43,479 nucleotides of DNA from Treponema sp. Lineage in GTDB: Bacteria; Spirochaetota; Spirochaetia; Treponematales; Breznakiellaceae. Below the pieces are notes generated by a model, which saw nothing but the letters and a program-made list of their open reading frames with translations, made no database searches and was not told where the DNA came from. A program made the translations under genes and the position numbers. The stretch covers positions 1 to 43,479 of the forward strand of contig WRJO01000004.1 in the NCBI GenBank assembly GCA_009778545.1, in the 5' to 3' direction. Below, piece after piece: positions 7,901-12,498 of this stretch (its first letter is position 1; each line of letters opens with the position of its first letter).

Positions 7901-8153
7901 CTCACGCCAAGGCGCGGAGGATTAATTCACAATAATTTCACGCAGAGGCGCAGAGGCGCAAAGAACGCAGAGAAGGGTGCTTTATCCGTGAACGGCGCGC
8001 ATCCATCCTTGACTCCTGAAATCCGTGAGCTTTCGATAGAGGGATTAAAGCCCCCAGTCCCAAATCCCCTCTTCCCTTTGCGCCCTCTGCGCCTCTGCGC
8101 CTTGGCGTGAGAAATTCGAATAACATCTCTGCGCCTCTGCGCCTTGGCGTGAG
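7901..8153. repeat. Iterated-word inverted repeat between iorB and paaK
   Basis: The 278-nt gap is mostly repeats. CTCACGCCAAGGCGCGGAGG at 7901-7920 is followed by GCAGAGGC words at 7941-7975. The inverted form, CCTCTGCGCCTTGGCGTGAG, ends near 8112 and again at 8153. The right arm is thus duplicated in tandem with about 20 nt between copies. Roughly 95 nt of unique sequence lie in the centre. No gene is seen in it. Confidence 0.75.
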
Positions 8154-8157
8154 GTTT

Positions 8158-8736
8158 TTAAGTAAGTGTCCCTGCCTGTCTGCCAAGCTGGAACGCCTGC
8201 GCGTTGGCTTCCAGCACTGCCGTTCCCTTTGCCGCGAACACCGCCGCGATGGTATCGTGCAGCGTCTGCGCATCTAGCGGCAGGAAAGGGGAAGCCGCCC
8301 CGACCATAACGGTGTTCACCGCCCTTGGCAGCCCCGCTTCTTTTGCCAGTTTCGCCGCCTCGACAATCCGCCACAAGGGAAAGCTTTTAATAGCGGCGAT
8401 AATACCCTCCGGTTCCGGGTAGTTGGGAATGTTCACCAGCGGCTCGGCAGCTGTTACCAGCGCGCCGGAAGGGGCAAGCCAGGCCGTATAGCGGAGGCTT
8501 TCCAGCGGCTCCATTGAAATTATTAGATCGGCGCAGCCTTTGGGAACCAGGTCGCCGGCAATGGGTCTGCCGCTAATTCGCAGATGGGCAAGCACTGCCC
8601 CACCCCGCTGCGCCATGCCGTGTACCTCGGACTGCCGCACATATAGCCCTTCGCCGGCAGCCGCCTGTGCAATAATCGAGGCCACTGCCAGCACCCCCTG
8701 TCCGCCGACCCCGGCAAGAATAACGTCGCACTTCAT
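8158..8736 (-). CDS. iorB: Indolepyruvate:ferredoxin oxidoreductase, beta subunit
   Basis: 192 residues, matching the family (about 190-200). The N terminus AGVGGQGVLAVASIIAQAA and the SEVHGMAQRGGAV segment are diagnostic of the pyruvate/ketoisovalerate oxidoreductase gamma-type domain found in IorB. With IorA it oxidatively decarboxylates aryl-pyruvates from aromatic amino acids to aryl-acetyl-CoA, reducing ferredoxin. iorA normally lies directly upstream but here upstream sequence is an Rpn relic, so the alpha subunit must be elsewhere or lost. A weak promoter and an unusually short leader are discussed separately. The identification is firm; function depends on IorA. Confidence 0.92.
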   Translation of the reverse strand: MKCDVILAGVGGQGVLAVASIIAQAAAGEGLYVRQSEVHGMAQRGGAVLAHLRISGRPIAGDLVPKGCADLIISMEPLESLRYTAWLAPSGALVTAAEPLVNIPNYPEPEGIIAAIKSFPLWRIVEAAKLAKEAGLPRAVNTVMVGAASPFLPLDAQTLHDTIAAVFAAKGTAVLEANAQAFQLGRQAGTLT

Positions 8737-8744
8737 ATCGAATT

Positions 8745-8773
8745 ATTTTCCCTGTTTTACAGGATTTTATCAA
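8745..8773 (-). promoter_or_regulatory. Possible promoter of iorB (nearly leaderless)
   Basis: On the minus strand: TTGATA (8768-8773), 17-nt spacer, GAAAAT (8745-8750). The expected start site is within a few nt of ATG 8736, which would explain the lack of a well-placed Shine-Dalgarno sequence. The -35 box lies in sequence shared with the Rpn genes. This is tentative. Confidence 0.3.
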
Positions 8774-8990
8774 TATGGTAAAATGGAGGAAGCTGGAAGC
8801 GAAGGACATAGAGGTGATCTCCTGCACCAATGGCTGGTATATTTTGACAGGAACAGCCCGCTTGAACTTGTAGAGGAGGTTAAAAAGATGAATGGAGCGA
8901 TACAGATGGCGGACGAACGGATGGTATACGTCACCGGCGATGCCGAAGCTATCCGTACCTATGAAATGCGCCAAATGGCTATATATGACA
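8766..8990 (+). pseudogene. Rpn-family nuclease relic, internal/C-terminal piece
   Basis: From TTTATCAATATGG onward the sequence matches the middle of the intact Rpn gene at 11439-12326 (MVKWRKL, HQW, EEVKKM, MADERMVYVTGD, YEMRQMAIYD). The N-terminal catalytic half is absent. Similarity ends just after MAIYD, before the AT-rich MNT gene. The ORF-track entry 8540-9064 merges this relic with antisense sequence of iorB and is not a real gene. Confidence 0.85.
8817..8835 (+). repeat. 19-bp direct repeat, left copy
   Basis: ATCTCCTGCACCAATGGCT is identical at 9838-9856. Both copies are Rpn coding sequence (LLHQWL). Together they bracket the MNT/HEPN pair about 1 kb apart. Confidence 0.9.
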
Positions 8991-9050
8991 TACAATCAAT
9001 GCAAATGGTTGACTTAATGATGTTTTTAAATAATAATAGAGTCATATTTT

Positions 9051-9377
9051 ATGCGAGATATTAAAGAAAAACTAAATGTGATAAAAGAAGTAATTCTCAA
9101 GAGTGTTCAAGCTAAACAAATTTATTTATTTGGATCCTATGCCTATGGAACTCCGACTGAAAACAGCGATATAGACATTTATGCTGTTATTCCCGATAAT
9201 TTTAACAAGGGAATAATTGACACGATGGGTGAAGTAATAAATCAACTTTACAATAATAATATATTAAATGTCGATTTGTTTTTAATAAAAGAAAGCAAAT
9301 TTTTATTTTACAAAAAAAACAGTTCTTTCGAAGAAACAATTTGTAATAAAGGGATGTTATTATATGAAACCGTATGA
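9051..9377 (+). CDS. MNT-type nucleotidyltransferase (minimal NTase, antitoxin-like)
   Basis: 108 residues with the polymerase-beta nucleotidyltransferase signature: GSYAYG followed by SDIDIY (about 27-41), and a third acidic site near NVDLFLI (about 85). These small enzymes commonly pair with HEPN proteins; in characterised type VII systems the NTase blocks the HEPN toxin by AMPylation or a similar modification. The gene overlaps the following HEPN gene by 14 nt, the usual arrangement. The ATG at 9051 has no clear Shine-Dalgarno sequence. The DNA is far more AT-rich than its neighbours, a sign of transfer. Calling it an antitoxin is inference from the pairing. Confidence 0.88.
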   Translation: MRDIKEKLNVIKEVILKSVQAKQIYLFGSYAYGTPTENSDIDIYAVIPDNFNKGIIDTMGEVINQLYNNNILNVDLFLIKESKFLFYKKNSSFEETICNKGMLLYETV

Positions 9378-9819
9378 TATTGCTGAATGGTTCTGGATTG
9401 CGGAAGAAGATATAGAATCGGCAATGCTTCTTAATACGTCGATAAAATCCCAAAAAACAAATGTATATTATCATTGTTCGCAGGCTATTGAAAAATACTT
9501 AAAAGGTTATTTAGCTTATAACGATATTATATATAACAAAGATCATAATCTGTCTCTTACAATAAAAAAGTGTGTTGATTGTGATATTAGTTTTTCTGAT
9601 ATATTGCAGGATTGTAATAAAATGACAGCTGCAATAAAAAACTTGCGTTACCCTGGCAGAATTATTCCGACAGATAAAGATTTGAGTTTTGCATTTGCTT
9701 TAATAGATAGAGTAAAAAAAATTGAACCCATACAAAAATTGTTTAATATACTAATTAATGAATATGGGGAAAATTGGCAAGAAGATTTATTTCATAAATC
9801 CAATGATGATACTGATTGA
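9364..9819 (+). CDS. HEPN-domain protein (partner of the MNT protein)
   Basis: 151 residues, mostly helical. The segment YYHCSQAIEKYLKGYLAY (about 38-55) is the classic HEPN core, followed by KDHNLSLTIKKC. The RX4-6H motif that marks RNase-type HEPN toxins is not present anywhere in the protein. It may therefore belong to the HEPN group without that motif, or its activity may differ. It overlaps the MNT gene by 14 nt and is equally AT-rich, so the two arrived together. Right after its stop, Rpn-like sequence resumes. Toxin-antitoxin or abortive-infection roles are known for such pairs; here the role is unproven. Confidence 0.85.
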   Translation: MKPYDIAEWFWIAEEDIESAMLLNTSIKSQKTNVYYHCSQAIEKYLKGYLAYNDIIYNKDHNLSLTIKKCVDCDISFSDILQDCNKMTAAIKNLRYPGRIIPTDKDLSFAFALIDRVKKIEPIQKLFNILINEYGENWQEDLFHKSNDDTD

Positions 9820-9830
9820 ATGCATTCTGT

Positions 9831-10005
9831 GAGGGCAATCTCCTGCACCAATGGCTTGCAGACAGAAGGCTTGGCAGAAGGCCGTGTAGAGGGCCAAACC
9901 GAAACTAACCTGGAAATCGCACGGAAAGCTCTGGCAGAAGGGGCTTCTATTGAGTTTGTCCAGAAAATTACCGGGCTTTCTTCGGAAACCATCGAAGCCC
10001 TGTAA
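9831..10005 (+). pseudogene. Rpn-family nuclease relic, C-terminal piece
   Basis: It starts with GAGGGCAATCTCCTGCACC (matching the Rpn core), then jumps to the C-terminal tail: glycine/glutamate-rich TEGLAEGRVEGQ, LEIARKAL and the end ITGLSSETIEAL, followed by TAA at 10003-10005. The tail corresponds to that of the intact gene ending at 12326. The part between the two is deleted. Confidence 0.85.
9838..9856 (+). repeat. 19-bp direct repeat, right copy
   Basis: Exact copy of 8817-8835, lying at the left edge of the C-terminal Rpn relic. Confidence 0.9.
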
Positions 10006-10010
10006 TCCCC

Positions 10011-10276
10011 CTAAACTTGACCCGCGTTTCCTCCGCATTACTCCGGTGGGGGGCGGCGCGTGTGCGTCAAAAACCTGCGGGCGACCGCCTACGGAGCCGC
10101 CTGACCACTTGATGCTTCTTGTTAGGAGTAACTATCCATAATCAGATTATCAAGTGGTCAGGCATTTTCTGTACCCTATTAGCAAATTTCCTCCCTCGTC
10201 TCCTCCGGCGAGGAGGCCCAGAAGTTTTTGCCGCCCCCCACCGGGGCTATTCTTACACAAGGCAGGGCAAGTTTAG
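10011..10276. repeat. Structured palindromic element, copy A
   Basis: About 266 bp starting 5 nt after the Rpn relic stop. The ends CTAAACTTGACCC and GGGCAAGTTTAG form an imperfect terminal inverted repeat. Inside are outer arms containing TGGGGGGCGGC and GCCGCCCCCCA, and then a 15-bp perfect stem, GCCTGACCACTTGAT/ATCAAGTGGTCAGGC (10099-10113 with 10149-10163). The loop word TAGGAGTA (10123-10130) can pair, with one bulge, to TACCCTA (10172-10178) outside the stem. The core recurs in copy B at 38626-38868. The right arm also holds a small CTCCT/AGGAG hairpin. No coding capacity is seen. Confidence 0.75.
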
Positions 10277-10331
10277 CCTAATTCGCAAAGTGCTTTGACG
10301 TGTAAAAATCAAAAAAAATCTCCCGAACAAT

Positions 10332-10354
10332 GACGATTTCCTTCGGATATCGTC
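10332..10354. other. Hairpin with UUCG-type loop upstream of rpn copy 1
   Basis: GACGATTTCC-TTC-GGATATCGTC pairs over nine positions with one T-T mismatch. The loop can be drawn as C(UUCG)G. It lies between copy A and the conserved upstream block. The rest of 10277-10395 is AT-rich with a GGATTTTTT/AAAAAATCC palindrome at 10377-10397 and no gene. Confidence 0.5.
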
Positions 10355-10395
10355 GTCCTAAAAAAGAATTAGTCTCGGATTTTTTTTCAAAAAAT

Positions 10396-10442
10396 CCTCG
10401 CAAACATTAAAGCAAAACGCAACATTGCGCCATATAAAGGGT
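10396..10442 (+). promoter_or_regulatory. Conserved upstream block of rpn copy 1
   Basis: The 47 nt before the ATG closely match the 47 nt before the second rpn gene (11392-11438): CCTCGCAAACATTAAAGCAAA, then a variable stretch, then CGCCATATAAAGGGT. TATAAA lies just before the start codon and AAAGGG almost touches it. It may be a leaderless promoter or an unusually close ribosome-binding site. Confidence 0.55.
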
Positions 10443-11246
10443 ATGGAAACTTTAGACACAGGCAGGCCTCCTGCCCGGCAGGATCCCCTCAGCGACTACT
10501 TTTTCATTAAAGTAGTCGGCGAGAAAGGCGACGAAGGCCAGTTGTTGGGCTTTCTCAATGCGGCGCTGAAGCGGACCGGCGATGAACGGCTCGTTGCAGT
10601 TGAAATCCTTGAAAACAAGACGTTCTCGGCGGAATACATCGGCGGCAAGGCCAGCATTCTCGACCTGCGGGCGCAGCTCGAGGACGGCAGCAGAATCGGA
10701 ATCGAGGTGCAGCTCTCCAATTTAAAAAACATGGACAGGCGCAGCCTCTACTACTGGAGCAAGGAATATGCTGCCGGGATAAAAGAAGGCGAGGACTATA
10801 TCAGCCTGGTCAAGGCCATCGCCATTAACATAGTCGACTTCGACTTTCTGGAAACTGATAAAGTCCACACGATCTTTCATGTATGGGAGGACGGCGATCC
10901 AAGGCTCATGCTTACGGACGTACTGGAAATTCATTTTTTGAATATGGTAAAATGGAGGAAGCTGGAAGGGAAAGACATTGAAGGCGATCCCCTGCACCGG
11001 TGGCTGGCGTATTTTGACCGGAACAGCCCGCCGGAATTGATAGAGGAGGTAAAGAAGATGGGAACAAAAAATAGCGCCCAACGGGCGTTGACTGATCATA
11101 TGTTGAATGTTCCAGCGCAGAAAAATTTTACCGTCCACGGTAACAGTAAGTCGCCTTTAGGCGACTGTGCGCGCTGCGGAGCGATACTGATGGCAGACGA
11201 GCGGATGGTGTACGTTACCGGCAATGCCGAAGCAATCCCGCCTTGA
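10443..11246 (+). CDS. Rpn-family recombination-promoting nuclease / PDDEXK transposase-like protein, copy 1 (altered)
   Basis: The track starts at a TTG 18 nt upstream; ATG 10443 aligns with the start of copy 2. The product is 267 residues. The N-terminal half is intact, with SDYFFIKVVG and the PD-(D/E)XK-like core ILDLRAQLEDGSRIGIEVQL (Asp, Glu and Gln of the nuclease fold). Members of this family cut DNA and promote RecA-independent recombination. Two alterations are visible relative to copy 2. An in-frame 117-nt palindromic stretch sits after EEVKKM. The C terminus stops at EAIPP, losing the glycine/glutamate-rich tail. It may still make a catalytic domain, but it is probably on the way to inactivation. 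Confidence 0.8.
   Translation: METLDTGRPPARQDPLSDYFFIKVVGEKGDEGQLLGFLNAALKRTGDERLVAVEILENKTFSAEYIGGKASILDLRAQLEDGSRIGIEVQLSNLKNMDRRSLYYWSKEYAAGIKEGEDYISLVKAIAINIVDFDFLETDKVHTIFHVWEDGDPRLMLTDVLEIHFLNMVKWRKLEGKDIEGDPLHRWLAYFDRNSPPELIEEVKKMGTKNSAQRALTDHMLNVPAQKNFTVHGNSKSPLGDCARCGAILMADERMVYVTGNAEAIPP
11061..11177 (+). repeat. In-frame palindromic insertion in rpn copy 1
   Basis: Compared with the paralogues (KKMNGAI or KKMNEGI), 39 codons replace a single codon here and the frame is kept. The insert consists of consecutive small hairpins: GCGCCC/GGGCGT, TTACCGT/ACGGTAA and GTCGCC/GGCGAC. It resembles in concept the palindromic elements that insert in-frame in Rickettsia genes. Confidence 0.65.
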
Positions 11247-11331
11247 AATAACGTGGTTGTTACGGTATTTGCTCTTCGCATGGTGTGTACCGATGCATTT
11301 GATTGTCGCACATGGTCACCCCTTCCCCAAA

Positions 11332-11356
11332 TTTGTGCCTCCGTGCCTTTGTGTGA
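11332..11356. repeat. Solo half-arm of an iterated-word repeat
   Basis: The words GTGCCTCCGTGCCTTTGTGTGA match the right arm of the palindrome at 6509-6545, but no inverted partner lies nearby. The 192-nt gap 11247-11438 otherwise holds degraded sequence and the second conserved rpn upstream block. Confidence 0.5.
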
Positions 11357-11391
11357 TGTATTCTCAAAAAAATCATTTTTCCGCAAATTTC

Positions 11392-11438
11392 CCTCGCAAA
11401 CATTAAAGCAAATCGTAACTTCTCGCCATATAAAGGGT
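11392..11438 (+). promoter_or_regulatory. Conserved upstream block of rpn copy 2
   Basis: Same length (47 nt) and near-identical ends as 10396-10442, ending CGCCATATAAAGGGT directly before ATG. The conservation shows that the gene was duplicated together with its upstream region. Confidence 0.55.
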
Positions 11439-12326
11439 ATGAATACAATACAGAAGCATGAGCCGCCTGCGCGGCTCGACCCCCTCAATGATGTCCTTTT
11501 CATTAAGGTATTCGGCGAGAAAGGCGATGAAGGCCAACTTTTGGGCTTTCTCAATGCGGCACTGGACAGGACCGGCGATGACCGGCTTGTTTCAGTTGAA
11601 ATCCTCGAAGACAAAACATTCACGGCGAAATTCCTGGGTGACAAGACCAGCATCCTCGACCTGCGGGCACAACTCCAGGACGGCACTAAAGTTATTATTG
11701 AGGTCCAGCTCACCAACCTGAAAAACATGGACAGGCGCAGCCTCTTCTACTGGAGCAAGGAATATACTTCTGGAATAAAAAAAGGCCAGGACTATATTGA
11801 TTTGCCAAAAATCATCGCCATTAACATTATCGACTATAACTTTTTGGCGACTGAAAAAGTCCACACGGTCTTCCATATACGGGATGATAGCGAGCATGAA
11901 CTTATGCTGACGGATGTACTGGAAATTCACTTTATCAATATGGTAAAATGGAGGAAGCTGAAAGAGAAAGACATAAAGGGCGATCCTCTGCACCAGTGGC
12001 TGTCATATTTGGACAGGACCAGCCCGCCTGATCTGGTTGAGGAGGTTAAGAAAATGAATGAAGGGATACAGATGGCAGACGAACGGATGGTATACGTTAC
12101 CGGCGACGAAGAAGCCATCCGCGCTTACGAGATGCGGCAGATGGCGATTTACGATATGAACACACGGTTCCGCGAAAGTTTTGAGGAAGGCATATCACAA
12201 GGAAAAGCCGAAGGTCTTGCTGAAGCTAACCTGGAAATCGCACGGAAGATGAAGTCGTTGGGCGATTCTGCTGAAAGAATTCATACCATAACCGGCCTTT
12301 CAACCGAGACCATCGAAACACTGTAA
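11439..12326 (+). CDS. Rpn-family recombination-promoting nuclease / PDDEXK transposase-like protein, copy 2 (intact)
   Basis: 295 residues from ATG 11439; the track start at 11253 reads through unrelated intergenic sequence. DVLFIKVFG at about 18-26 opens the domain. The nuclease core is ILDLRAQLQ...VIIEVQL with Asp74, Glu88 and Gln90. NLKNMDRRSLFYWSKEY follows, then HQWLSYLDR and the DUF-like C terminus. The tail EEGISQGKAEGLAEANLEIARKM ends in ITGLSTETIETL. This layout is typical of the Rpn/PD-(D/E)XK transposase family, whose members are often multicopy with a variable C-terminal tail. Two damaged relatives lie upstream. It converges with the giant lipoprotein operon. Confidence 0.9.
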   Translation: MNTIQKHEPPARLDPLNDVLFIKVFGEKGDEGQLLGFLNAALDRTGDDRLVSVEILEDKTFTAKFLGDKTSILDLRAQLQDGTKVIIEVQLTNLKNMDRRSLFYWSKEYTSGIKKGQDYIDLPKIIAINIIDYNFLATEKVHTVFHIRDDSEHELMLTDVLEIHFINMVKWRKLKEKDIKGDPLHQWLSYLDRTSPPDLVEEVKKMNEGIQMADERMVYVTGDEEAIRAYEMRQMAIYDMNTRFRESFEEGISQGKAEGLAEANLEIARKMKSLGDSAERIHTITGLSTETIETL

Positions 12327-12330
12327 AGAT

Positions 12331-12496
12331 AGTGGTTAGCAGATAGTGGTTAGTGGCTAGTTCGGCATCCGAACAACAAGAATACTTCTATTAAATATTC
12401 CGGTTATCCGAACTGCAAAACTACTCACTAACCACTACTCACTAACCACTTCCTCCCCCACTACTCACTAACCACTTCCTCCCCCCACTAACCGCT
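12331..12496. terminator. Iterated-word palindrome and C-rich, G-free tract between convergent genes
   Basis: The left arm carries AGTGGTTAG at 12331 and 12345 plus an overlapping AGTGGCTAG. The right arm carries CTAACCACT at 12428, 12442 and 12468 and CTAACCGCT at 12488. GTTCGGcatCCGAAC forms an inner hairpin near 12360-12374. On the plus strand 12416-12493 contains no G at all in 78 nt and is C-rich, the composition expected of a Rho-loading site for the rpn transcript. The right arm reaches the stop codon of the giant gene. The role in termination is inference. Confidence 0.5.
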
Positions 12497-12498
12497 TC

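Noticed and set aside
8540-9064. 174-aa plus-strand ORF
   Set aside because: It joins antisense iorB sequence to an Rpn relic; only the relic part from about 8766 has meaning.
10011-10276. Structured element as a retron, group II intron or IS200/IS605 element
   Set aside because: No reverse transcriptase or transposase gene is attached in the window, and no intron or known retron signature is recognised.
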